Below, one piece after another: positions 23,194 through 30,953 of a DNA stretch of 64,000 nt. Location of the stretch: assembly GCF_039537005.1 (NCBI RefSeq), contig NZ_BAAAZR010000036.1, forward strand, positions 60,473 to 124,472, read 5' to 3'. The translations under genes were made by a program, and so were the position numbers. Source of the stretch: Sphaerisporangium flaviroseum (GTDB lineage: Bacteria; Actinomycetota; Actinomycetes; Streptosporangiales; Streptosporangiaceae). The notes beneath the pieces were generated by a model that saw only the letters and a list, made by a program, of their open reading frames with translations, did not search any database and was not told the origin of the DNA. Each line of letters begins with the position of its first letter. Position 1 is the first letter of the stretch.

Positions 23194-24606
23194 ATGCACA
23201 ACCGCCTCGTACTCGCGTCCGCGCGTCGGAGGCTCCTGTCGGTGGTGATCGGGGTGACGGTGCTGTTCGCCGCCGTCGTGACCGGCGCCTTACCACCCGG
23301 CACCGCCTCCGCGGCCACCTATTCCGGTTACGCCATGGCGTACTTCACCGAGTCCCCGAACACCACGGGAGCGAACTACGGCCTGCATCTGGCGGTCAGT
23401 TCCGATGGCCTGAACTGGACGCCGCTGAACCAGAACAATCCCGTGGTCACCCCCGCCCAAGGGACCGGTGGCCTGCGTGACCCGTTCATCCTGCGCAAGC
23501 AGGACGGCACCTTCACGATCCTGGCCACGGATCTCCGAGGAACCGACTTCACCCAGCCCAACCAGTACATCCACGTGTGGGAGTCGGCCGACCTGCGCAC
23601 GTTCACCAACTACCACCGGTTGAGGCTGCACTCGCTGAACACCCACAGCTGGGCGCCGGAGGCGTTCTGGGACGCGTCCCGAGGCCAGTACGCGATCATC
23701 TACTCCGCCGTCAGCGGCGGTCACGACGTGATCATGGTGAACTACACCAGCGACTTCGTCACCGTCAGCGCCCAGCAGAAGTTCTTCGACCCCGGGTACG
23801 GCGTGATCGACGGCAACATGATCTCCGACGGCTCCACCAACTACCTGTACTTCAAGAGCACCGCGACCGACGCCCTGATGGGCGCACGGTCCAGTTCGCT
23901 GAACCCCGGGAGCTTCAGCGTCTACACCGGAGCGGTCAGGCCAGGACGCGGAGTCGAGGCACCGGAGACCTACAAGTCGCTGACCTCGAACACCTGGTAC
24001 ATGTGGGGCGACACCTACAGCCCCAACGGCCGGTTCTTCTCCTGGCAGACGAGCAGCCTGAGCGGCGGCTCATGGAGCCCTCTCAACGACCGCTCGTACA
24101 CGCAGCCGCTGAACTCCAAGCACCCCGGCATCACTCCGATCACCGCGACCGAGATGAGCAACCTGACCGCCAGATGGGGCACACCTGGCTGGAACCGGCT
24201 GAAGTCCTACAACTTCCCTGACCGCTACATCCGGCACGCCGACAACGTCGCCCGCATCGACGTCTATCCCTTCGACCCCTACCAGGACCAGCAGTGGAGG
24301 CTGGTACCCGGGCTGGCCGACTCGGCCGGGGTGTCGTTCCAGTCGGTCAACTACCCCGGCATGTACCTGCGGCATTCCAACTACGCCCTGGTACTTGCCA
24401 CCAACGACGGCACCACGGTGTTCAGATCCGACGCGACGTTCTACCGGACGGCCGGCTTCGCCGACTCCTCCTGGACCTCGTTCCGGGCCTACAGCCACCC
24501 CGACCGCTACATCAGGCACTACGGCTACGTACTGCGCATCGATCCGATCACCAGCGGTTCCTCCGCCACGGACAGGCAGGACGCGACCTTCCGCGTCGGC
24601 TACTGA
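23194..24606 (+). CDS. Secreted GH43-like arabinosidase with CBM42 (AbfB) domain
   Basis: This 470-residue protein has a signal peptide (R-rich start, hydrophobic 16-36, cleavage near ASA-AT). A five-bladed GH43-like domain follows (about 42-330) with GGLRDPFILRK (catalytic base region), SWAPEAFWD (general acid region) and VIDGNMISDG. The C-terminal 130 residues form an AbfB/CBM42 trefoil, seen as repeated YNFPDRYIRHADN, VNYPGMYLRHSNYAL and SHPDRYIRHYGYVL units. It probably releases arabinose from plant arabinoxylan outside the cell. An AGGAG site lies 8 bases upstream, and a LacI-type operator sits at the start. Confidence 0.9.
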   Translation: MHNRLVLASARRRLLSVVIGVTVLFAAVVTGALPPGTASAATYSGYAMAYFTESPNTTGANYGLHLAVSSDGLNWTPLNQNNPVVTPAQGTGGLRDPFILRKQDGTFTILATDLRGTDFTQPNQYIHVWESADLRTFTNYHRLRLHSLNTHSWAPEAFWDASRGQYAIIYSAVSGGHDVIMVNYTSDFVTVSAQQKFFDPGYGVIDGNMISDGSTNYLYFKSTATDALMGARSSSLNPGSFSVYTGAVRPGRGVEAPETYKSLTSNTWYMWGDTYSPNGRFFSWQTSSLSGGSWSPLNDRSYTQPLNSKHPGITPITATEMSNLTARWGTPGWNRLKSYNFPDRYIRHADNVARIDVYPFDPYQDQQWRLVPGLADSAGVSFQSVNYPGMYLRHSNYALVLATNDGTTVFRSDATFYRTAGFADSSWTSFRAYSHPDRYIRHYGYVLRIDPITSGSSATDRQDATFRVGY

Positions 24607-24664
24607 CCCCGGGCGAGGAAGAGAAACGTGAACTTTTCACATCGGCCCGCCAGGCCCCGGCACA

Positions 24665-24704
24665 GATCAGGGCCGACGCCCTTTACCGGACATCGGCCCT
24701 GATC
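24665..24704. terminator. Hairpin terminator
   Basis: A perfect 12-bp stem (GATCAGGGCCGA) with a 16-base loop lies between the GH43 gene and the convergent tRNA, so it can stop both. Confidence 0.75.
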
Positions 24705-24706
24705 GT

Positions 24707-24783
24707 TGGTGCGCCGCCAGGGACTCGAACCCCGGACCCGCTGATTAAGAGTCAGCTGCTCTAACCAACTGAGCTAGCGGCGC
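24707..24783 (-). tRNA. tRNA-Lys (anticodon CTT)
   Basis: On the minus strand the sequence folds as a cloverleaf: acceptor GCGCCGC/GCGGCGC, D-arm TAGCTCAGTTGGTTAGAGC, anticodon stem GCTGA/TCAGC with loop CTCTTAA (anticodon CTT), T-arm with GGTTCGAGTCC, discriminator A and an encoded CCA (24707-24709). No integrase or duplicated 3' end is nearby, so there is no sign of an integrated element. Confidence 0.97.
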
Positions 24784-24938
24784 CTGACCCACATCTAGGG
24801 TAGCGGTACAAACGGGGTGCCTGTGCCATTCGCCCGGCATCTCGCCCCTCAGGCGTGTCTCCTGGTGGGCGTACATCCGGACATCCCGGCGTTGACGCGG
24901 CTTACCTCCAAGTAAGGCGGACGTATCGGACGCAAGAC

Positions 24939-24962
24939 GTTTGGCGCGGAGCTGACGGGTAG
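24939..24962 (+). promoter_or_regulatory. SigB/SigF-like promoter for the PRC-barrel gene
   Basis: GTTTGG (24939-24944), a 12-base spacer and GGGTAG (24957-24962) match the general-stress pattern and the motif at 15145. It lies 43 bases before the ATG. Confidence 0.55.
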
Positions 24963-25005
24963 AGCGGAGAGTCCCGACGAAGTCAATCGAAGGGAGAACG
25001 CGAAG

Positions 25006-25371
25006 ATGCAGCAGGATCTTTGGAGCTACAGCCCGACCGTCACCGGTGCCAACCAGAACTTTGATGTGGTCGGATATCACGTCGAGGCGACGGACGGCAA
25101 GATCGGTAGCGTCGACGAGGCCACGTACGAGGTCGGCGAGAGCTACCTGATCGTGGACACCGGTCCGTGGATCTTCGGTAAGAAGGTCATGATTCCCGCG
25201 AGCACGGTCACCCAGATCGACCCGCAGGAGAAGAAGGTCTTCCTGGCTCGCACCAAGCAGGAGATCAAGGACGCGCCGGAATTCGACGAGGCCGCATTCA
25301 AGGAGCCGGCGTACCGTAACCAGGTGGGCGACTACTACGGTCGCTTCCCCTTCGGGCCGGGCACACTTTAG
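25006..25371 (+). CDS. PRC-barrel domain protein
   Basis: This 121-residue protein has a PRC-barrel core (VVGYHVEATDGKIGSVDEAT then SYLIVDTGPWIFGKKVMIPA and VTQIDPQEKKVFL), followed by a tail with DAPEFDEAAFKEPAYRNQVGDYYGRF. Small PRC-barrel proteins of this type are common in actinobacteria and often stress-induced; the fold binds RNA or proteins, but no role is established. Codon use is less G/C-biased at third positions than its neighbours, as expected for a highly expressed or constrained gene. A purine-rich AAGGGAGAA precedes the ATG. Confidence 0.88.
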   Translation: MQQDLWSYSPTVTGANQNFDVVGYHVEATDGKIGSVDEATYEVGESYLIVDTGPWIFGKKVMIPASTVTQIDPQEKKVFLARTKQEIKDAPEFDEAAFKEPAYRNQVGDYYGRFPFGPGTL

Positions 25372-25396
25372 GCCATCACCCGCCCAGAGAACGAAC

Positions 25397-25424
25397 GAAG
25401 GCCGCGCCGCGAGGCGCGGCCTTC
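25397..25424 (+). terminator. Strong hairpin terminator
   Basis: A perfect 12-bp stem (GAAGGCCGCGCC) with a 4-base loop lies 25 bases after the PRC-barrel stop. Confidence 0.85.
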
Positions 25425-25468
25425 CGCCGTCCGGGGGCGGTTTCCGCCGCAGGGGCACTCGGCCGCCA

Positions 25469-25583
25469 CCGTGTGACGAGACGGCCGGTACGAGACGGCC
25501 GCCGTGTGACGAGACGGCCCGTACGAGACGGCCCGTACGAGACGGCCGCCGTGTGACGAGACGGCCCGTACGAGACGGCCGCC
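25469..25583. repeat. Intergenic tandem repeat of GTGTGACGAGACGGCC-type units
   Basis: Units built from CCGTGTGACGAGACGGCC and GGTACGAGACGGCC or CGTACGAGACGGCC alternate three times, with one extra internal half-unit. The period is roughly 33 to 47 bp. It sits between the PRC-barrel terminator and the convergent nucleotidyltransferase stop. Confidence 0.8.
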
Positions 25584-25617
25584 GCCATAGGAGCTGGCGA
25601 CCGTCAAGTGCCGGCCG

Positions 25618-26220
25618 TCAGGGCCAGTGGGTGTCGGCGTCGTCCGGGGGTGGCTTGGGGCAGGCCACGCCAAGCCGGTCGAGCAGGGTCAGGAAGGTGG
25701 AGGCGTACGGCGAGAGCGAGGCGACGATGGCGACCTGGTCCCAGTCGACCTGCTCCCTGAGCGCGCGGACCTGAGGCAGGATCGACCCGTAGTCGCAGCT
25801 GTGCTCCGACATCGGCAGGATCCATGAGATCACCAGGTCGGTGGCGTCCAGCACCGGCAGGCTCAACGCGGCGGTGTTGATCATGTCGGCCCTGCCGATC
25901 ATCGCCGCCGTGATCGGCCGCTCCTCGATCCGGAAGATCAGATCGACCAGCCTGTCGCCCTCGTCGAACGCCTTGACCAGCCAGTCCTCGGGTGGCTTGG
26001 CCGTGCGGAACCCCAGTTCCCTGAGGGTCTCCAGGGCGCGAGGCACGTCCTCCTCCACCAGCACGAAGTCGACATCGTGCAGGGAAGGCGCCGCTCCTCT
26101 GGCGTAGGCGGCACACCCTCCGGCGAGGGCGAACCGCACGCCTTCGGCCTTCAGCGCGGAGCCGGCGCGCTTCAGCGTCTCGATGATCGCGTCGGTCACC
26201 TCGTGCGTATGACTACCCAA
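25618..26220 (-). CDS. Nucleotidyltransferase-fold protein
   Basis: This 200-residue protein has the nucleotidyltransferase signature GVRFALAGGCAAYARGA followed by HDVDFVLVEED, as in the aminoglycoside-nucleotidyltransferase-like and AbiEii-like clades, then VKAFDEGDRLVDLIFRIEE. The second acidic pair (DVD) is present. The start is a TTG at 26220, since no ATG or GTG in frame precedes the fold; confidence in the exact start is modest. There is no toxin or antitoxin neighbour, so a stand-alone small-molecule or RNA-modifying role is possible. Confidence 0.7.
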   Translation of the reverse strand: MGSHTHEVTDAIIETLKRAGSALKAEGVRFALAGGCAAYARGAAPSLHDVDFVLVEEDVPRALETLRELGFRTAKPPEDWLVKAFDEGDRLVDLIFRIEERPITAAMIGRADMINTAALSLPVLDATDLVISWILPMSEHSCDYGSILPQVRALREQVDWDQVAIVASLSPYASTFLTLLDRLGVACPKPPPDDADTHWP

Positions 26221-26323
26221 GGCTCACCCCCTGACGAGCGACGAATAAAGATCTCCTCTACCCCTCTTCTTTCAAGGCGAAACGCCGGGCATGGTCGAGG
26301 CCTCCGAGGGTAGACGGCGGCCT

Positions 26324-26845
26324 ATGACCAACACATTCACCAGCAAACTTCGCGAGGAGGGACGCGCCTACGAGAACGGAGCAGACCGGCCTCTCGGCTC
26401 ATACCTCCGCGTTCTCGGCGTGTACAGCGGCGCGGTCGCGGGCCTGGTCGCCCTGGGCAAGCTGACCGGTGCGCGTCCGCCTGCGCGGATCTCTCCTATG
26501 GACCTGTTCCTGATGGGCCTGACCACGCATCGGCTCGCTCGCACGATCGCGAAGGACCCTGTCACCAGCCCCTTCAGGGCACCCTTCACACGGTACGCCG
26601 GTGTGAGCGGCCCTGCCGAACTGAAGGAGGAAGTTCGCGGTCACGGTATCAAGCACGCCGTTGGTGAGTTGCTGACCTGCCCCTTCTGTCTCGCCCAGTG
26701 GGTCGCGACGGCCTATGCGGCCGGGATGGTGTTCGCCCCCGGGGTCACCCGGCTGACCGGGACCACCATGTCCGCCGTCGCCATAGCCGACTGGCTGCAA
26801 CTGGCATACGCACGACTGATGCAGGCCACAGAGGAGGAGTCATGA
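26324..26845 (+). CDS. DUF1360 membrane protein
   Basis: This 173-residue protein carries the DUF1360 pattern: YLRVLGVYSGAVAGLVALGK (TM1), MDLFLMGLTTHRLARTIAKD PVTSPFRAPFTRY, then LLTCPFCLAQWVATAYAAGM (CxxC near a membrane segment). DUF1360 includes sporulation-associated membrane proteins of Bacillus. The ATG at 26324 is preferred to 26291; neither has a clear Shine-Dalgarno. A GGGTAG at 26308-26313 with a poor -35 (GCATGG, 13-base spacer) might give a nearly leaderless transcript. It overlaps the next gene (ATGA), forming a three-gene operon. Confidence 0.82.
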   Translation: MTNTFTSKLREEGRAYENGADRPLGSYLRVLGVYSGAVAGLVALGKLTGARPPARISPMDLFLMGLTTHRLARTIAKDPVTSPFRAPFTRYAGVSGPAELKEEVRGHGIKHAVGELLTCPFCLAQWVATAYAAGMVFAPGVTRLTGTTMSAVAIADWLQLAYARLMQATEEES

Positions 26846-27090
26846 CTGAGACCTCTTCAGGGGCGTCGCTGAAGGCGTTACAGGAGAACCCCTATGGCAG
26901 ATGGCTGGGATTGGCCACGCTGGGATTGATCGCTTTCACCCTGCTCAGCGTGGTGGCGGGCCAGTCGGGAGCCGTCTGGCTGACCATCCTGCTCGGTGTC
27001 CTCGCCTACGTGGCACTGGCGGGTGTCCTTTTCACCGTACGGCGCCTCGTGCGCGCTTACCGGCGTCAAGGAACGAGGAACCGCGGATGA
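26842..27090 (+). CDS. Small two-TM membrane protein
   Basis: This 82-residue protein has two hydrophobic segments (about 20-40 and 45-66) and a basic tail (RRLVRAYRRQGTRNRG). It is held between DUF1360 and DUF6328 genes by 4-base ATGA overlaps on both sides, with GAGGAGG upstream of its ATG, so it is a genuine member of the operon. I do not recognise the family. Confidence 0.75.
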   Translation: MTETSSGASLKALQENPYGRWLGLATLGLIAFTLLSVVAGQSGAVWLTILLGVLAYVALAGVLFTVRRLVRAYRRQGTRNRG

Positions 27091-27587
27091 CGTTGGGTGA
27101 CATGACCGGGACCGGGTCCGACGAAAGCCACAAGGAACGCGTCGACCGTGAGCTCGGTGAGCTTCTCCAAGGACTGAGGGTCGCCGCCACGGGTGTGCAG
27201 GTGCTTTTCGCATTCCTGCTCACCCTCCCCTTTTCCACAGGGTTCGATAAAGTCGACGCGACCGGGCGCTGGTTGTTCTACGTCGCGATGCTGAGCGCCG
27301 CCATCGCGTCCATCTGCTTCATCGCGCCGGCCACGCAGCACCGGATCCTGTTCCGCAGCACTCTGAAAGAGCTCATGCTGCATCGCGCCAACCGGCTCGG
27401 GGTCATCGGCGGGATCGCGCTGGCCATCTCCATGACCTGCTCGACCGGGTTGGTCGTGGAGGCGTTCCTCGGCGTCCTGCCCGCGGCGCTGATGGCGGGC
27501 GGGGTGGCGGGGCTGAGCGGCTGGCTCTGGTTCGTCTTGCCGCTCATCTCCAGGTACCGCAGACGCGACCAGATCGAGCAGAGCTAG
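27087..27587 (+). CDS. DUF6328 family membrane protein
   Basis: This 166-residue protein has the DUF6328 signature ERVDRELGELLQGLRVAATGVQVLFAFLLTLPF and four predicted membrane segments, with HRILFR and LGVIGGIALAISMT in the middle. It overlaps the preceding gene by ATGA. The family is restricted to actinobacteria and relatives and has no known function. A strong terminator follows, closing the DUF1360-TM-DUF6328 operon. Confidence 0.85.
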   Translation: MTLGDMTGTGSDESHKERVDRELGELLQGLRVAATGVQVLFAFLLTLPFSTGFDKVDATGRWLFYVAMLSAAIASICFIAPATQHRILFRSTLKELMLHRANRLGVIGGIALAISMTCSTGLVVEAFLGVLPAALMAGGVAGLSGWLWFVLPLISRYRRRDQIEQS

Positions 27588-27626
27588 CACAGGGCACGGC
27601 GAGCCGGAGTTCACGCTCACGGCCAC

Positions 27627-27659
27627 GGGCGCCTCCCCGCAGGACGGCGGGAGGCGCCC
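27627..27659 (+). terminator. Hairpin terminator
   Basis: An 11-bp perfect stem (GGGCGCCTCCC) with an 11-base loop is followed by GTTTG, 40 bases after the DUF6328 stop. Confidence 0.8.
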
Positions 27660-27771
27660 GTTTGCGCTGGTCAGGTCCGGGGTTGGCACTTACTTGAACA
27701 TTAATCCAGTGATAGCAAGAGTTGATCCGCAAAGACGTTAAGGCGGCATTTGTCAGGGCAGAGGGATGCCC

Positions 27772-27921
27772 ATGGGTACACTTCTTTGGCTCATCGCCGT
27801 CGTCCTCGTCATCGCCGGGATTTACGTGATCCTGGCCCGTCGCGACCTCCTGTGGGGGATCGTCCTCATCGTGCTCGGGTTGCTCGTGGGCCCGGGTGGC
27901 GTCAGCATCTTTCATCCATAA
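27772..27921 (+). CDS. GPGG-motif small membrane protein
   Basis: A 49-residue ORF encodes two hydrophobic segments (residues 3-22 and 29-41) separated by ARRDLLW, and ends GLLVGPGGVSIFHP. The terminal GPGG and short length match the actinobacterial GPGG-motif small membrane protein family. The ATG at 27772 has AGAGGG 6 bases upstream; an in-frame ATG at 27766 lies on top of it and is less likely. It is monocistronic between two hairpins. Function is unknown. Confidence 0.85.
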   Translation: MGTLLWLIAVVLVIAGIYVILARRDLLWGIVLIVLGLLVGPGGVSIFHP

Positions 27922-27959
27922 CCGCCTCTCGAAGAAGAGGGGAATCGGGACGCGGAGGC

Positions 27960-27984
27960 GGCGGACCGGCCTATCCGGTCCGCC
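27960..27984 (+). terminator. Hairpin terminator
   Basis: A perfect 10-bp stem (GGCGGACCGG) with a 5-base loop lies 39 bases after the GPGG gene. The rest of the 27922-28312 gap holds only another small stem (CCTCGCGG, 28011-28031) that may end the convergent phosphoesterase transcript. Confidence 0.65.
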
Positions 27985-28312
27985 CGCCGCTGCCGTCCCC
28001 GCCGCCTGAGCCTCGCGGCCGACACCGCGAGGGCTTGGCCCCGATTCACATCGGCTGGCGGTGTTCCGACCTCTCAGAAGGGCTCGACGATTTCCAGCGG
28101 GCGACCGGCACCATCGGGTCGCACCGCCTACAACCTTGTACGCCTATCGCCATCCCGGCCCGTGCCCCGGTTCCACGCGGGCCGTCAACCTGGACAACGC
28201 ACCCTGCACTATCGGCAGCAGAACGGCGCCCACCCGTCACGCGTGGACGGGTGGGCGGAAACGTCGATCGACCATCCCGGCGGGGGGCGGGCCATGGTTC
28301 CAGATCGGTCGG

Positions 28313-29047
28313 TCAGCAGCTTTCGGGATCCTCGCCGCCCAGGCAGTAGACGGCGTACGCGCGCCCCAGCACGGGGAGTGCCACGTTTCGGACCCGGACC
28401 CCGCCGGGCGTCACGCCCTTCTCCACGCCCGCGTGCGCGTGCCCATGGATGAACAGATCGGCGCCCTCGGCGTCGACCGCCTCGGCGAGCAGGTAGCTGC
28501 CGAGGAAGGGATAGATCTCCAGCGGTTCCCCCGCGAGGGTGTCCTTGATGGGTGAGTAGTGGCTGAGCACCACCCTGTGATCGGTGTCCAGACCCTTCAG
28601 CGCCTTGTGCCACAGCTCGGCGATCTCTCGTGTGTGCCGGACGAACGACTTCATCTGCGGCTCGCCGAACTCGCTCGCGCACTTTCCCGCGAACCCTCCG
28701 CCGAAGCCCTTGCCGCCCGCCACACCCAGCCGCGCGTCCCCGCACCTGATGATCGTGGAGTCGTCCTGCAGCACCTGGATGCCGGCGTCCTGCAGCACGG
28801 CGACGATCTCGTCCTGGGCGTCGGACTGGTAATCGTGGTTGCCGAGGACGGCGACAACGGGAACGGGCAGGTCGCGGAACTCGTCGGCGACGAGCCGGCC
28901 CTCCTCGGGCGTACCGTGGCGGGTCAGGTCGCCCGCGACCATCAGAACGTCGGCTCGTTCCTCGATGCCGTCCAGCCTGCGGCGATATCGCCCTCGGATG
29001 TCCTCACCCAGGTGGACGTCGCCCACGGCCGCGACTCTGATCTTCAC
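28313..29047 (-). CDS. Metallophosphoesterase
   Basis: This 244-residue calcineurin-like phosphoesterase has all five metal-site blocks: VGDVHLG, VAGDLTRHG, VLGNHDYQ, LSHYSP and IHGHAHAG. It acts on a phosphomono- or diester that cannot be specified. The GTG at 29047 has GGAGGAGA just upstream and overlaps the BON gene stop (GTGA), so the two are translated as a unit; a longer frame to 29164 lies within the BON gene. The pairing with a BON protein suggests an envelope or stress role. Confidence 0.88.
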   Translation of the reverse strand: MKIRVAAVGDVHLGEDIRGRYRRRLDGIEERADVLMVAGDLTRHGTPEEGRLVADEFRDLPVPVVAVLGNHDYQSDAQDEIVAVLQDAGIQVLQDDSTIIRCGDARLGVAGGKGFGGGFAGKCASEFGEPQMKSFVRHTREIAELWHKALKGLDTDHRVVLSHYSPIKDTLAGEPLEIYPFLGSYLLAEAVDAEGADLFIHGHAHAGVEKGVTPGGVRVRNVALPVLGRAYAVYCLGGEDPESC

Positions 29048-29340
29048 AGGGTCTCCTCCTCTCCCGGCCCTCTGACCTCGACGACGCTGACCTCGTTGTG
29101 GACCTTCAGGCCGGGCGCGGTCTCCTGCGCCACGGCGGCCACCAGCACCCTGCGTTCGTGGCATTCGACCTGGCCGCGCAGGAAGAGCTGGTCACCTCGG
29201 ATATCGACCCGGATCCCGAGCTCGTAGGTGCGCTCATCCTCCGCCAGCGCCCGCTGCACGCGGGCCGCGACGTAGTGAGGAGCGTCGTAGTGCGGAGCGT
29301 CGCGATGCGAGGCGACGTGATGCGGAGCCTCGTTGGACAT
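29044..29340 (-). CDS. BON-domain protein
   Basis: This 98-residue protein has a His-rich N-terminus with HVASHRDAPHYDAPHYVA, then one BON domain: RVQRALAEDERTYELGIRVD and FLRGQVECHERRVLVAAVAQ, ending VHNEVSVVEV. BON domains bind phospholipid or hyaluronan-like ligands and occur in osmotic-shock proteins. The N-terminal repeat of ASHRDAPHYDAPHY type comes from a short DNA repeat. No signal peptide is visible. It overlaps the phosphoesterase gene by GTGA. Confidence 0.85.
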   Translation of the reverse strand: MSNEAPHHVASHRDAPHYDAPHYVAARVQRALAEDERTYELGIRVDIRGDQLFLRGQVECHERRVLVAAVAQETAPGLKVHNEVSVVEVRGPGEEETL

Positions 29341-29637
29341 CGTCTACCCCCCTCCGATCGAGTACAGGTCTCGCCCTGCCCGTCGTACCGGTGGCGAAAC
29401 CGGGGAGGTTTGGTCGGTCAATCTCAGGATAGAACCGATCGTCAACGAACTGTCCCCCTTGTACCTCGCAGCCCACAGGCGCCGCGAGTCGCCGTCGTTC
29501 GGGACCCATGCCGCGCCGGCGGCCGACATGTTCCACATGGTCACCGGCGATGGGTCAGCCCAGTTCACGGGCGCCCCTGAGCTCCCTGCACCCGAGCCAG
29601 GAACTCAGCAGGCATCGGCCGACCTGGAGGAGGCCCG

Positions 29638-30855
29638 GTGAAGATAGCAATGGTTTCCGAGCATGCGAGCCCCCTTGCCCCGATCGGGAGCGTGGATTCC
29701 GGTGGGCAGAACGTCCACGTCTCGGCCCTGGCCCGCGGCCTGGCCGCCCGAGGACACGAGGTGACCGTCTACACCCGCCGGGACGGCACGGAGCTCCCCG
29801 AAGAGGTGCCGTTCGCCCCCGGGGTCCGCGTGGTCCAGGTCCCCGCGGGACCGCCGGAGAGGATCGACAAGGACGCCATCCTGCCGTGGATCCCCGATTT
29901 CGGGCACTGGCTGCGGCAGCGCTGGATGTTCCAGCCGCCGGACGTCGTCCACAGCCACTTCTGGATGAGCGGTCTCGCCGCTCTGGCCGCCGCCCGCGAT
30001 CCCGGCGTGCCGGTGGTGCACACCTTCCACGCGCTCGGCGTGGTGAAGCGGCGGCACCAGGGCGCTGGCGACCCGAGCCCTCGCGAACGCCTGAAGGCGG
30101 AGGCCGTCATCGCGCGGGGCGTCGACAGGGTGATCGCCACCTGCGGCGACGAGGTGCGGGAACTGACGGGGATGGGCGTCCCCCTGCGCTCGCTGCGGGT
30201 GGTGCCCTGCGGCGTCGACTGCACGGAGTTCAGCCCCGCCGGGCCCGTCGCCCCCCGCCCTCGTGGCCAGCGCCTGCTGTCCATCGGGCGGCTGGTGCCT
30301 CGCAAGGGCGTCGACACCCTGATCGAGGCCATGCGCCTCATCCCCGACGCCGAGCTGATCGTCGCGGGAGGGCCCCGGTCGCACGAGCTCGACCGCGACC
30401 CCGAGGTGGCGCGGTTGCGCACGATCGCCTCCAAGGCCGGCGTCGCGGGCCGGATCCGTTTCATCGGCCAGGCCGCCCACGAGAACGTCCCGGCGCTCAT
30501 GCGCTCCGCCGACCTGGCCGTGTTCGTGCCCTGGTACGAACCGTTCGGCATGGTCGCCCTTGAGGCCATGGCCTGCGCGCTGCCGGTGGTGGCCTCCGCC
30601 GTCGGGGGCCAGTGCGAGACCGTGGTCGACCGCCTGACCGGCATTCTGGTCCCCCCGCGCGACCCGAGGTCGCTCGCCACGGCCGTCAACACGCTCCTGG
30701 ACGACCCCGGCCTGCGCCAGGCGTACGGCAGGGCCGGGGCCGAGCGCGCCCGCGCACGTTACAACTGGCCGAGGATCGCCGCGGAGACCTGCGCCGTCTA
30801 CGAAGAGGTCGTGCGGGCCCGTGGCCGTGTCCCCGCCGGAAGGAAGGCGTCGTGA
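29638..30855 (+). CDS. Glycosyltransferase family 4
   Basis: This 405-residue GT-B protein has the N-terminal SVDSGGQNVHVSALARGLAARGHEVTVYTRR (as in MshA and sucrose-phosphate synthase relatives), VVHSHFWMSG, VHTFHALGVVKRRHQG, and the donor-binding VPWYEPFGMVALEAMACALPVVASAVGG (E-x7-E). The GTG start at 29638 has CTGGAGGAGG upstream. Neighbours and order (GT4, then GT9) match the actinomycete heptose-glycan clusters, so it probably works with the genes at 19.3-22 kb. The donor sugar is not determinable. Its stop overlaps a short ORF. Confidence 0.92.
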   Translation: MKIAMVSEHASPLAPIGSVDSGGQNVHVSALARGLAARGHEVTVYTRRDGTELPEEVPFAPGVRVVQVPAGPPERIDKDAILPWIPDFGHWLRQRWMFQPPDVVHSHFWMSGLAALAAARDPGVPVVHTFHALGVVKRRHQGAGDPSPRERLKAEAVIARGVDRVIATCGDEVRELTGMGVPLRSLRVVPCGVDCTEFSPAGPVAPRPRGQRLLSIGRLVPRKGVDTLIEAMRLIPDAELIVAGGPRSHELDRDPEVARLRTIASKAGVAGRIRFIGQAAHENVPALMRSADLAVFVPWYEPFGMVALEAMACALPVVASAVGGQCETVVDRLTGILVPPRDPRSLATAVNTLLDDPGLRQAYGRAGAERARARYNWPRIAAETCAVYEEVVRARGRVPAGRKAS

Positions 30856-30953
30856 AACCCCGTCCAGCCCCGGGCACTCCGGCCCCGGCCGCGGCCGGGG
30901 ACCTGGAAGCCGGCCAGGAGGCCCCGGTCACCGCCGGGGCTCCGGGGCCATGA
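30852..30953 (+). CDS. Short linking ORF, 33 codons
   Basis: A GTG at 30852 overlaps the GT4 stop (GTGA) and the TGA overlaps the GT9 ATG (ATGA). The predicted peptide is Pro/Ala/Gly-rich without any domain. It may serve only to couple translation of the two glycosyltransferases, or be the remnant of a deleted gene. An AGGAGG at 30936 near its end also serves GT9. Confidence 0.35.
   Translation: MKPRPAPGTPAPAAAGDLEAGQEAPVTAGAPGP

Noticed and set aside
24707..24783. Integration site of a genomic island at tRNA-Lys
   Set aside because: No integrase, no duplicated tRNA 3' end and no change in gene composition on either side.
29333..29641. 102-codon ORF before GT4 (TTG start)
   Set aside because: It overlaps the BON gene start, has no ribosome binding site or recognisable domain, and its C-terminal overlap with GT4 is compatible with chance; kept as unannotated.
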